Part shown: one piece after another, positions 35,974 to 48,387 of the stretch
How positions within the stretch are numbered: the first letter of the stretch is position 1
Layout: every line of letters starts with the position of its first letter
DNA from: Amblyomma americanum
Lineage: Eukaryota > Arthropoda > Arachnida > Ixodida > Ixodidae
NCBI RefSeq assembly: GCF_052857255.1
Contig: NW_027526664.1
Location: forward strand, 62,001 to 126,000
DNA length: 64,000 nt
Direction: 5' to 3'
Made by a program: the position numbers and the translations under genes
The notes under the pieces: generated by a model
What the model saw: the letters and a program-made list of their open reading frames with translations, nothing else
Database searches by the model: none
What the model was told of the DNA's origin: nothing

Positions 35974-38779
35974 TTTTGACGCGTATCACATGGACACTTG
36001 TAAAACCGATGTGTTCAGATCTAGCTCGTTTAGGTCTAAAACAGCTTGTTTCGTTGTATTAGGCATGAATACATGCTTTTCGCGCAGTTATAAGAGAAAA
36101 AGTTTTGACGCGTATCACATAGACACTTGTAAAACCGATGTGTTCAGATCTAGCTCGTTTCGGTCTAAAACAGCTTCTTTCGTTGTATTACGCATGAATA
36201 CAAGCTTTTCGAGCAGTCATAAGAGAAAAAGTTTTGACGCGTATCACATAGCCACTTGTAAAACCGATGTGCTCAGATCTAGCTCGTTTAGGTCTAAAAC
36301 AGCTTGTTTCGTTGTATTAAGCACGAATACATGCTTTTCGCGCAGTTATAAGAGAAAAAGTTTTGACGCGTATCATATGGACATTTGTAAAACCGATGTG
36401 TTCAGATCTAGCTCGTTTAGGTCTAAAACAGCTTGTTTCGTTGTATTAAGCACGAATACATGCTTTTCGCGCAGTTATAAGAGAAAAAGTTTTGACGCGT
36501 ATCACATACACTTGTAAAACCGATGTGTTCAGATCTAGCTCGTTTTGGTCTAAAACAGCTTGTTTCGTTGTAATACGCACGAATACAAGCTTTCCGAGCA
36601 GTTATGAGAAAAAGTTTTGACGCGTATCATATGGTCACTTGTAAAACCGATGTGTTCAGATCTAGCTCGTTTTGGTCTAAAACAGCTTGTTTCGTTGTAA
36701 TACGCACGAATACAAGCTTTTCGAGCAGTTATGAGAAAAAGTTTTGACGCGTATCACATGGACACTTGTAAAACTGATGTGTTCAGATCTAGCTCGTTTA
36801 GGTCTAAATCAGCTTGTTTCGTTGTATTAAGCACGAATACATGCTTTTCGAGCAGTTATAAGAGAAAAAGTTTTGACGCGTATCACATAGAGACTTGTAA
36901 AACCGATGTGTTCAGATCTAGCTCGTTTTGGTCTAAAACAGCTTGTTTCGTTGTATTAAGCACGAATGCAAGCTTTTCGAGCAGTTAGAAGTTTTGACGC
37001 GTATCACATGGACACTTGTAAAACCGATGTGTTCAGATCTAGCTCGTTTAGGTCTAAAACAACTTGTTTCGTTGTATTAAGCACGAATACATGCTTTTCG
37101 CGCAGTTATAAGAGAAAAAGTTTTGACGCGTATCCCATAGACACTAGTAAAACCGATGTGTTCAGATCTAGCTCGTTTTGGTCTAAAACAGCTTCTTTCG
37201 TTGTATTACGCATGAATACAAGCTTTTCGAGCAGTTATAAGAGAAAAAGTTTTGACGCGTATCACATAGACACTTGTAAAACCGATGTGTTCAGATCTAG
37301 CTCGTTTAGGTCTAAAACAGCTTGTTTCGTTGTATTAAGCACGAATACATGCTTTTCGCGCAGTTATAAGAGAAAAAGTTTTGACGCGTATCACATAGAC
37401 ACTTGTAAAACCGATGTGTTCAGATCTAGCTCGTTTAGGTCTAAAACAGCTTGTTTCTTTGTATTAAGCACGAATACATGCTTTTCGCGCAGTTATAAGA
37501 GAAAAAGTTTTGACGCGTATCACATGGACATTTGTAAAACCGATGTGTTCAGATCTAGCTCGTTTAGGTCTAAAACAGCTTGTTTCGTTGTATTAAGCAC
37601 GAATACATGCTTTTCGCGCAGTTAGAAGTTTTGACGCGTATCACATGGACACTTGTAAAACCGATGTGTTCAGATCTAGCTCGTTTAGGTCTAAAACAAC
37701 TTGTTTCGTTGTATTAAGCACGAATACATGCTTTTCGCGCAGTTATAAGAGAAAAAGTTTTGACGCGTATCCCATAGACACTAGTAAAACCGATGTGTTC
37801 AGATCTAGCTCGTTTTGGTCTAAAACAGCTTCTTTCGTTGTATTACGCATGAATACAAGCTTTTCGAGCAGTTATAAGAGAAAAAGTTTTGACGCGTATC
37901 ACATAGACACTTGTAAAACCGATGTGTTCAGATCTAGCTCGTTTAGGTCTAAAACAGCTTGTTTCGTTGTATTAAGCACGAATACATGCTTTTCGCGCAA
38001 TTATAAGAGAAAAAGTTTTGACGCGTATCACATGGACATTTGTAAAACCGATGTGTTCAGATCTAGCTCGTTTAGGTCTAAAACAGCTTGTTTCGTTGTA
38101 TTAAGCACGAATACATGCTTTTCGCGCAGTTATAAGAGAAAAAGTTTTGACGCGTATCACATAGACACTTGCAAAACCGATGTGTTCAGATCTAGCTCGT
38201 TTTGGTCTAAAACAACTTGTTTCGTTGTAATACGCACGAATACAAGCTTTTCGAGCAGTTATGAGAAAAAGTTTTGACGCGTATCACATGGACACTTGTA
38301 AAACCGATGTGTTCAGATCTAGCTCGTTTAGGTCTAAAACAGCTTGTTTCGTTGTATTAAGCACGAATACATGCTTTTCGCGCAGTTATAAGAGAAAAAG
38401 TTTTGACGCGTATCACATGGACACTTGTAAAACCGATGTGTTCAGATCTAGCTCGTTTTGGTGTAAAACAGCTTGTTTCGGTTTATTAAGCACGAATACA
38501 TGCTTTGGCGCAGTTATAAGAGAAAAACGTTTGACGCGTATCACAAGGACTTGTAAAACCGATGTGTTCAGATTTAGCTCGTTTTGGTCTAAAACAGCTT
38601 GTTTGGTTGTATTAAGCGCGAATACAAGCTTTTCGCGCAGTTATAAGAGAAAAAGTTTTGACGCCTGTCACAGGGAGACTTGTAAAACCGATGTGTTCAG
38701 ATCTAGCTCGTTTTGGTCTAAAACAGCTTCTTTCGTTGTATTAAGCACGAATACAAGCTTTTCGAGCAGTTATCAGAAG
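35974..38779 (+). repeat. Long HOR unit U2, 22-mer (2806 bp)
   Basis: It has the same 22 slots as U1; the 2 bp length difference is explained by the AAAAAGTTGACG junction present only near 35597 in U1. Distinguishing marks are TAGCCACTTG near 36250 and CATATGGTCAC near 36630. Confidence 0.88.
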
Positions 38780-41700
38780 TTTTGACGCGTATCACATGGA
38801 CACTTGTAAAACCGATGTGTTCAGATCTAGCTCGTTTAGGTCTAAAACAGCTTGTTTCGTTGTATTAGGCATGAATACAAGCTTTTCGAGCAGTCATAAG
38901 AGAAAAAGTTTTGACGCGTATCACATAGCCACTTGTAAAACCGATGTGCTCAGATCTAGCTCGTTTAGGTCTAAAACAGCTTGTTTCGTTGTATTAAGCA
39001 CGAATACATGCTTTTCGCGCAGTTATAAGAGAAAAAGTTTTGACGCGTATCATATGGACATTTGTAAAACCGATGTGTTCAGATCTAGCTCGTTTAGGTC
39101 TAAAACAGCTTGTTTCGTTGTATTAAGCACGAATACATGCTTTTCGCGCAGTTATAAGAGAAAAAGTTTTGACGCGTATCACATACACTTGTAAAACCGA
39201 TGTGTTCAGATCTAGCTCGTTTTGGTCTAAAACAGCTTGTTTCGTTGTAATACGCACGAATACAAGCTTTCCGAGCAGTTATGAGAAAAAGTTTTGACGC
39301 GTATCACATGGTCACTTGTAAAACCGATGTGTTCAGATCTAGCTCGTTTTGGTCTAAAACAGCTTGTTTCGTTGTAATACGCACGAATACAAGCTTTTCG
39401 AGCAGTTATGAGAAAAAGTTTTGACGCGTATCACATGGACACTTGTAAAACTGATGTGTTCAGATCTAGCTCGTTTAGGTCTAAATCAGCTTGTTTCGTT
39501 GTATTAAGCACGAATACATGCTTTTCGAGCAGTTATAAGAGAAAAAGTTTTGACGCGTATCACATAGACTTGTAAAACCGATGTGTTCAGATCTAGCTCG
39601 TTTTGGTCTAAAACAGCTTGTTTCGTTGTATTAAGCACGAATGCAAGCTTTTCGAGCAGTTAGAAGTTTTGACGCGTATCACATGGACACTTGTAAAACC
39701 GATGTGTTCAGATCTAGCTCGTTTAGGTCTAAAACAACTTGTTTCGTTGTATTAAGCACGAATACATGCTTTTCGCGCAGTTATAAGAGAAAAAGTTTTG
39801 ACGCGTATCCCATAGACACTAGTAAAACCGATGTGTTCAGATCTAGCTCGTTTTGGTCTAAAACAGCTTCTTTCGTTGTATTACGCATGAATACAAGCTT
39901 TTCGAGCAGTTATAAGAGAAAAAGTTTTGACGCGTATCACATAGACACTTGTAAAACCGATGTGTTCAGATCTAGCTCGTTTAGGTCTAAAACAGCTTGT
40001 TTCGTTGTATTAAGCACGAATACATGCTTTTCGCGCAGTTATAAGAGAAAAAGTTTTGACGCGTATCACATAGACACTTGTAAAACCGATGTGTTCAGAT
40101 CTAGCTCGTTTAGGTCTAAAACAGCTTGTTTCTTTGTATTAAGCACGAATACATGCTTTTCGCGCAGTTAGAGAAAAAGTTTTGACGCGTAACACATGGA
40201 CATTTGTAAAACCGATGTGTTCAGATCTAGCTCGTTTAGGTCTAAAACAGCTTGTTTCGTTGTATTAGGCACGAATACATGCTTTTCGCGCAGTTATAAG
40301 AGAAAAAGTTTTGACGCGTATCCCATAGACACTAGTAAAACCGATGTGTTCAGATCTAGCTCGTTTTGGTCTAAAACAGCTTCTTTCGTTGTATTACGCA
40401 TGAATACAAGCTTTTCGAGCAGTTATAAGAGAAAAAGTTTTGACGCGTATCACATAGACACTTGTAAAACCGATGTGTTCAGATCTAGCTCGTTTCGGTC
40501 TAAAACAGCTTGTTTCGTTGTATTAAGCACGAATACATGCTTTTCGCGCAATTATAAGAGAAAAAGTTTTGACGCGTATCACATGGACATTTGTAAAACC
40601 GATGTGTTCAGATCTAGCTCGTTTAGGTCTAAAACAGCTTGTTTCGTTGTATTAAGCACGAATACATGCTTTTCGCGCAGTTATAAGAGAAAAAGTTTTG
40701 ACGCGTATCACATAGACACTTGCAAAACCGATGTGTTCAGATCTAGCTCGTTTTGGTCTAAAACAACTTGTTTCGTTGTAATACGCACGAATACAAGCTT
40801 TTCGAGCAGTTATGAGAAAAAGTTTTGACGCGTATCACATGGACACTTGTAAAACCGATGTGTTCAGATCTAGCTCGTTTAGGTCTAAAACAGCTTGTTT
40901 CGTTGTATTAAGCACGAATACATGCTTTTCGCGCAGTTATAAGAGAAAAAGTTTTGACGCGTATCACATGGACACTTGTAAAACCGATGTGTTCAGATCT
41001 AGCTCGTTTAGGTCTAAAACAGCTTGTTTCTTTGTATTAAGCACGAATACATGCTTTTCGCGCAGTTATAAGAGAAAACGTTTTGACGCGTATCACATGG
41101 ACATTTGTAAAACCGATGTGTTCAGATCTAGCTCGTTTAGGTCTAAAACAGCTTGTTTCGTTGTATTAAGCACGAATACATGCTTTTCGCGCAGTTAGAA
41201 GTTTTGACGCGTATCACATGGACACTTGTAAAACCGAAGAGTAAGATCTAGCACGTTTAGTTAAAAAAAAAAACATAACCCGTTGTTCAGATCTAGCTCG
41301 TTTAGGTCTAAAACAACTTGTTTCGTTGTATTAAGCACGAATACATGCTTTTCGCGCAGTTATAAGAGAAAAAGTTTTGACGCGTATCCCATAGACACTA
41401 GTAAAACCGATGTGTTCAGATCTAGCTCGTTTTGGTCTAAAACAGCTTCTTTCGTTGTATTACGCATGAATACAAGCTTTCGAGCAGTTATAAGAGAAAA
41501 AGTTTTGACGCGTATCACATAGACACTTGTAAAACCGATGTGTCCAGATCTAGCTCGTTTAGGTCTAAAACAGCTTGTTTCGTTGTATTAAGCACGAATA
41601 CATGCTTTCGCGCAATTATAAGAGAAAAAGTTTTGACGCGTATCACATGGACATTTGTAAAACCGATGTGTTCAGATCTAGCTCGTTTAGGTCTAAAACA

Positions 41701-42394
41701 GCTTGTTTCGTTGTATTAAGCACGAATACATGCTTTTCGCGCAGTTATAAGAGAAAAAGTTTTGACGCGTATCACATAGACACTTGCAAAACCGATGTGT
41801 TCAGATCTAGCTCGTTTTGGTCTAAAACAACTTGTTTCGTTGTAATACGCACGAATACAAGCTTTTCGAGCAGTTATGAGAAAAAGTTTTGACGCGTATC
41901 ACATGGACACTTGTAAAACCGATGTGTTCAGATCTAGCTCGTTTAGGTCTAAAACAGCTTGTTTCGTTGTATTAAGCACGAATACATGATTTTCGCGCAG
42001 TTATAAGAGAAAACGTTTTGACGCGTATCACATGGACACTTGTAAAACCGATGTGTTCAGATCTAGCTCGTTTTGGTGTAAAACAGCTTGTTTCGGTTTA
42101 TTAAGCACGAATACATGCTTTGGCGCAGTTATAAGAGAAAAACTTTTGACGCGTATCACAAGGACTTGTAAAACCGATGTGTTCAGATTTAGCTCGTTTT
42201 GGTCTAAAACAGCTTGTTTGGTTGTATTAAGCGCGAATACAAGCTTTTCGCGCAGTTATAAGAGAAAAAGTTTTGACGCCTGTCACAGGGAGACTTGTAA
42301 AACCGATGTGTTCAGATCTAGCTCGTTTTGGTCTAAAACAGCTTGTTTCGTTGTATTAAGCACGAATACAAGCTTTTCGAGCAGTTATCAGAAG
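38780..42394 (+). repeat. Long HOR unit U3, 28-mer with a 44-bp anomaly (3615 bp)
   Basis: Twenty-eight monomers are present. The first is a fusion of U2 slots 1 and 2 joined within AGGCATGAATACAAGC (near 38869-38885), removing exactly one monomer. The unit is longer because an A/B-type stretch is repeated in its second half. The abnormal patch at 41238-41285 adds a net 44 bp. Deletions plus this insertion predict the observed 3615 bp exactly. Confidence 0.85.
41238..41285. other. Corrupted patch with 11-A run, net +44 bp
   Basis: The monomer starting at 41202 runs normally to AAAACCGA, then reads AGAGTAAGATCTAGCACGTT, TAGTT, eleven A (41263-41273), CATAACCCGTTG, and then rejoins the monomer at TTCAGATCTAGC. 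The distance to the next monomer start is 173 instead of 129 bp. The inserted part resembles a badly altered second copy of monomer positions 35-70. It is the only stretch in the window that does not align cleanly to the satellite, and the A run is the longest homopolymer present. It could be a joining seam of the assembly, an error-rich read end, or a real repair scar. Confidence 0.8.
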
Positions 42395-44366
42395 TTTTGA
42401 CGCGTATCACATGGACACTTGTAAAACCGATGTGTTCAGATCTAGCTCGTTTAGGTCTAAAACAGCTTGTTTCGTTGTATTAGGCATGAATACATGCTTT
42501 TCGCGCAGTTATAATAGAAAAAGTTTTGACGCGTATCACATAGACACTTGTAAAACCGATGTGTTCAGATCTAGCTCGTTTTGGTCTAAAACAGCTTCTT
42601 TCGTTGTATTACGCATGAATACAAGCTTTTCGAGCAGTCATAAGAGAAAAAGTTTTGACGCGTATCACATAGACACTTGTAAAACCGATGTGCTCAGATC
42701 TAGCTCGTTTAGGTCTAAAACAGCTTGTTTCGTTGTATTAAGCACGAATACATGCTTTTCGCGCAGTTATAAGAGAAAAAGTTTTGACGCGTATCATATG
42801 GACATTTGTAAAACCGATGTGTTCAGATCTAGCTCGTTTAGGTCTAAAACAGCTTGTTTCGTTGTATTAAGCACGAATACATGCTTTTCGCGCAGTTATA
42901 AGAGAAAAAGTTTTGACGCGTATCACATACACTTGTAAAACTGATGTGTTCAGATCTAGTTCGTTTAGGTCTAAATCAGCTTGTTTCGTTGTATTAAGCA
43001 CGAATACATGCTTTTCGAGCAGTTATAAGAGAAAAAGTTTTGACGCGTATCACATAGAGACTTGTAAAACCGATGTGTTCAGAACTAGCTCGTTTTGGTC
43101 TAAAACAGCTTGTTTCGTTGTATTAAGCACGAATGCAAGCTTTTCGAGCAGTTAGAAGTTTTGACGCGTATCACATGGACACTTGTAAAACCGATGTGTT
43201 CAGATCTAGCTCGTTTAGGTCTAAAACAACTTGTTTCGTTGTATTAAGCACGAATACATGCTTTTCGCGCAGTTATAAGAGAAAAAGTTTTGACGCGTAT
43301 CCCATAGACACTAGTAAAACCGATGTGTTCAGATCTAGCTCGTTTTGGTCTAAAACAGCTTCTTTCGTTGTATTACGCATGAATACAAGCTTTTCGAGCA
43401 GTTATAAGAGAAAAAGTTTTGACGCGTATCACATAGACACTTGTAAAACCGATGTGTTCAGATCTAGCTCGTTTAGGTCTAAAACAGCTTGTTTCTTTGT
43501 ATTAAGCACGAATACATGCTTTTCGCGCAGTTATAAGAGAAAAAGTTTTGACGCGTATCACATAGACACTTGTAAAACCGATGTGTTCAGATCTAGCTCG
43601 TTTAGGTCTAAAACAGCTTGTTTCTTTGTATTAAGCACGAATACATGCTTTTCGCGCAGTTAGAGAAAAAGTTTTGACGCGTAACACATGGACATTTGTA
43701 AAACCGATGTGTTCAGATCTAGCTCGTTTAGGTCTAAAACAGCTTGTTTCGTTGTATTAAGCACGAATACATGCTTTTCGCGCAGTTATAAGAGAAAAAG
43801 TTTTGACGCGTATCACATACACTTGTAAAACCGATGTGTTCAGATCTAGCTCGTTTTGGTCTAAAACAGCTTGTTTCGTTGTAATACGCACGAATACAAG
43901 CTTTTCGAGCAGTTATGAGAAAAAGTTTTGACGCGTATCACATGGACACTTGTAAAACCGATGTGTTCAGATCTAGCTCGTTTAGGTCTAAAACAGCTTG
44001 TTTCGTTGTATTAAGCACGAATACATGCTTTTCGAGCAGTTATAAGAGAAAAAGTTTTGACGCGTATCACATAGACACTTGTAAAACCGATGTGTTCAGA
44101 TCTAGCTCGTTTTGGTCTAAAACAGCTTGTTTCGTTGTATTAAGCACGAATGCAAGCTTTTCGAGCAGTTAGAAGTTTTGACGCGTATCACATGGACACT
44201 TGTAAAACCGATGTGTTCAGATCTAGCTCGTTTAGGTCTAAAACAACTTGTTTCGTTGTATTAAGCACGAATACATGCTTTTCGCGCAGTTATAAGAGAA
44301 AAAGTTTTGACGCGTATCCCATAGACACTAGTAAAACCGATGTGTTCAGATCTAGCTCGTTTTGGT
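41306..44366 (+). repeat. 3061-bp tandem duplication, copy 1
   Basis: It repeats downstream at +3059 to +3061 bp; the offset drift is caused by two single-base losses in this copy (CAAGCTTTCGAGC near 41475 and CATGCTTTCGCGC near 41605). Shared private variants are GTGTCCAG, CATGATTTTCG, GAGAAAACG, TTCAGAACTAG and the fused head near 42930. Confidence 0.86.
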
Positions 44367-45455
44367 CTAAAACAACTTGTTTCGTTGTATTAAGCACGAA
44401 TACATGCTTTTCGCGCAGTTATAAGAGAAAAAGTTTTGACGCGTATCCCATAGACACTAGTAAAACCGATGTGTTCAGATCTAGCTCGTTTTGGTCTAAA
44501 ACAGCTTCTTTCGTTGTATTACGCATGAATACAAGCTTTTCGAGCAGTTATAAGAGAAAAAGTTTTGACGCGTATCACATAGACACTTGTAAAACCGATG
44601 TGTCCAGATCTAGCTCGTTTAGGTCTAAAACAGCTTGTTTCGTTGTATTAAGCACGAATACATGCTTTTCGCGCAATTATAAGAGAAAAAGTTTTGACGC
44701 GTATCACATGGACATTTGTAAAACCGATGTGTTCAGATCTAGCTCGTTTAGGTCTAAAACAGCTTGTTTCGTTGTATTAAGCACGAATACATGCTTTTCG
44801 CGCAGTTATAAGAGAAAAAGTTTTGACGCGTATCACATAGACACTTGCAAAACCGATGTGTTCAGATCTAGCTCGTTTTGGTCTAAAACAACTTGTTTCG
44901 TTGTAATACGCACGAATACAAGCTTTTCGAGCAGTTATGAGAAAAAGTTTTGACGCGTATCACATGGACACTTGTAAAACCGATGTGTTCAGATCTAGCT
45001 CGTTTAGGTCTAAAACAGCTTGTTTCGTTGTATTAAGCACGAATACATGATTTTCGCGCAGTTATAAGAGAAAACGTTTTGACGCGTATCACATGGACAC
45101 TTGTAAAACCGATGTGTTCAGATCTAGCTCGTTTTGGTGTAAAACAGCTTGTTTCGGTTTATTAAGCACGAATACATGCTTTGGCGCAGTTATAAGAGAA
45201 AAACTTTTGACGCGTATCACAAGGACTTGTAAAACCGATGTGTTCAGATTTAGCTCGTTTTGGTCTAAAACAGCTTGTTTGGTTGTATTAAGCGCGAATA
45301 CAAGCTTTTCGCGCAGTTATAAGAGAAAAAGTTTTGACGCCTGTCACAGGGAGACTTGTAAAACCGATGTGTTCAGATCTAGCTCGTTTTGGTCTAAAAC
45401 AGCTTGTTTCGTTGTATTAAGCACGAATACAAGCTTTTCGAGCAGTTATCAGAAG
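42395..45455 (+). repeat. Long HOR unit U4, 24-mer (3061 bp)
   Basis: Compared with U1, the short-head and ATGGACAC C-tailed monomers have been fused into one (junction near 42930-42960, head of one with the TAAATCAGC body of the other). It holds one extra B-headed monomer with an ACAACTTG body at about 44305-44433. Distinctive variants are TTCAGAACTAG near 43080, GTGTCCAG near 44600 and CATGATTTTCG near 45047. Confidence 0.86.
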
Positions 45456-47433
45456 TTTTGACGCGTATCACATGGACACTTGTAAAACCGATGTGTTCAG
45501 ATCTAGCTCGTTTAGGTCTAAAACAGCTTGTTTCGTTGTATTAGGCATGAATACATGCTTTTCGCGCAGTTATAATAGAAAAAGTTTTGACGCGTATCAC
45601 ATAGACACTTGTAAAACCGATGTGTTCAGATCTAGCTCGTTTTGGTCTAAAACAGCTTCTTTCGTTGTATTACGCATGAATACAAGCTTTTCGAGCAGTC
45701 ATAAGAGAAAAAGTTTTGACGCGTATCACATAGACACTTGTAAAACCGATGTGCTCAGATCTAGCTCGTTTAGGTCTAAAACAGCTTGTTTCGTTGTATT
45801 AAGCACGAATACATGCTTTTCGCGCAGTTATAAGAGAAAAAGTTTTGACGCGTATCATATGGACATTTGTAAAACCGATGTGTTCAGATCTAGCTCGTTT
45901 AGGTCTAAAACAGCTTGTTTCGTTGTATTAAGCACGAATACATGCTTTTCGCGCAGTTATAAGAGAAAAAGTTTTGACGCGTATCACATACACTTGTAAA
46001 ACTGATGTGTTCAGATCTAGTTCGTTTAGGTCTAAATCAGCTTGTTTCGTTGTATTAAGCACGAATACATGCTTTTCGAGCAGTTATAAGAGAAAAAGTT
46101 TTGACGCGTATCACATAGAGACTTGTAAAACCGATGTGTTCAGAACTAGCTCGTTTTGGTCTAAAACAGCTTGTTTCGTTGTATTAAGCACGAATGCAAG
46201 CTTTTCGAGCAGTTAGAAGTTTTGACGCGTATCACATGGACACTTGTAAAACCGATGTGTTCAGATCTAGCTCGTTTAGGTCTAAAACAACTTGTTTCGT
46301 TGTATTAAGCACGAATACATGCTTTTCGCGCAGTTATAAGAGAAAAAGTTTTGACGCGTATCCCATAGACACTAGTAAAACCGATGTGTTCAGATCTAGC
46401 TCGTTTTGGTCTAAAACAGCTTCTTTCGTTGTATTACGCATGAATACAAGCTTTTCGAGCAGTTATAAGAGAAAAAGTTTTGACGCGTATCACATAGACA
46501 CTTGTAAAACCGATGTGTTCAGATCTAGCTCGTTTAGGTCTAAAACAGCTTGTTTCTTTGTATTAAGCACGAATACATGCTTTTCGCGCAGTTATAAGAG
46601 AAAAAGTTTTGACGCGTATCACATAGACACTTGTAAAACCGATGTGTTCAGATCTAGCTCGTTTAGGTCTAAAACAGCTTGTTTCTTTGTATTAAGCACG
46701 AATACATGCTTTTCGCGCAGTTAGAGAAAAAGTTTTGACGCGTAACACATGGACATTTGTAAAACCGATGTGTTCAGATCTAGCTCGTTTAGGTCTAAAA
46801 CAGCTTGTTTCGTTGTATTAAGCACGAATACATGCTTTTCGCGCAGTTATAAGAGAAAAAGTTTTGACGCGTATCACATACACTTGTAAAACCGATGTGT
46901 TCAGATCTAGCTCGTTTTGGTCTAAAACAGCTTGTTTCGTTGTAATACGCACGAATACAAGCTTTTCGAGCAGTTATGAGAAAAAGTTTTGACGCGTATC
47001 ACATGGACACTTGTAAAACCGATGTGTTCAGATCTAGCTCGTTTAGGTCTAAAACAGCTTGTTTCGTTGTATTAAGCACGAATACATGCTTTTCGAGCAG
47101 TTATAAGAGAAAAAGTTTTGACGCGTATCACATAGACACTTGTAAAACCGATGTGTTCAGATCTAGCTCGTTTTGGTCTAAAACAGCTTGTTTCGTTGTA
47201 TTAAGCACGAATGCAAGCTTTTCGAGCAGTTAGAAGTTTTGACGCGTATCACATGGACACTTGTAAAACCGATGTGTTCAGATCTAGCTCGTTTAGGTCT
47301 AAAACAACTTGTTTCGTTGTATTAAGCACGAATACATGCTTTTCGCGCAGTTATAAGAGAAAAAGTTTTGACGCGTATCCCATAGACACTAGTAAAACCG
47401 ATGTGTTCAGATCTAGCTCGTTTTGGTCTAAAA
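44367..47433 (+). repeat. 3061-bp tandem duplication, copy 2
   Basis: This is the second copy. Apart from the two missing bases in copy 1, I saw no difference in the parts compared. The copies diverge where ACAACTTG (copy 1) meets ACAGCTTC (about 47433). The GTGTCCAG variant (near 44602) is present, while the next unit has GTGTTCAG. Confidence 0.85.
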
Positions 47434-48387
47434 CAGCTTCTTTCGTTGTATTACGCATGAATACAAGCTTTTCGAGCAGTTATAAGAGAAAAAGTTTTGA
47501 CGCGTATCACATAGACACTTGTAAAACCGATGTGTTCAGATCTAGCTCGTTTAGGTCTAAAACAGCTTGTTTCGTTGTATTAAGCACGAATACATGCTTT
47601 TCGCGCAATTATAAGAGAAAAAGTTTTGACGCGTATCACATGGACATTTGTAAAACCGATGTGTTCAGATCTAGCTCGTTTAGGTCTAAAACAGCTTGTT
47701 TCGTTGTATTAAGCACGAATACATGCTTTTCGCGCAGTTATAAGAGAAAAAGTTTTGACGCGTATCACATAGACACTTGCAAAACCGATGTGTTCAGATC
47801 TAGCTCGTTTTGGTCTAAAACAACTTGTTTCGTTGTAATACGCACGAATACAAGCTTTTCGAGCAGTTATGAGAAAAAGTTTTGACGCGTATCACATGGA
47901 CACTTGTAAAACCGATGTGTTCAGATCTAGCTCGTTTAGGTCTAAAACAGCTTGTTTCGTTGTATTAAGCACGAATACATGCTTTTCGCGCAGTTATAAG
48001 AGAAAAAGTTTTGACGCGTATCACATGGACACTTGTAAAACCGATGTGTTCAGATCTAGCTCGTTTTGGTGTAAAACAGCTTGTTTCGGTTTATTAAGCT
48101 CGAATACATGCTTTGGCGCAGTTATAAGAGAAAAACTTTTGACGCGTATCACAAGGACTTGTAAAACCGATGTGTTCAGATTTAGCTCGTTTTGGTCTAA
48201 AACAGATTGTTTGTTTGTATTAAGCGCGAATACAAGCTTTTCGCGCAGTTATAAGAGAAAAAGTTTTGACGCCTGTCACAGGGAGACTTGTAAAACCGAT
48301 GTGTTCAGATCTAGCTCGTTTTGGTCTAAAACAGCTTGTTTCGTTGTATTAAGCACGAATACAAGCTTTTCGAGCAGTTATCAGAAG
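45456..48387 (+). repeat. Long HOR unit U5, 23-mer (2932 bp)
   Basis: It is U4 minus the extra B-headed monomer (3061 - 129 = 2932). The first two thirds appear identical to U4 at +3061 bp, including TTCAGAACTAG near 46141. The last third follows the U1 pattern, with a private AAGCTCGAATAC and GATTGTTTGTTTG in its E and G monomers. Confidence 0.86.

Noticed and set aside
41263..41273. Poly-A run as the tail of a retroposon insertion
   Set aside because: Only 11 A, with no target-site duplication and no body of a SINE or LINE. The flanking bases are altered satellite sequence.
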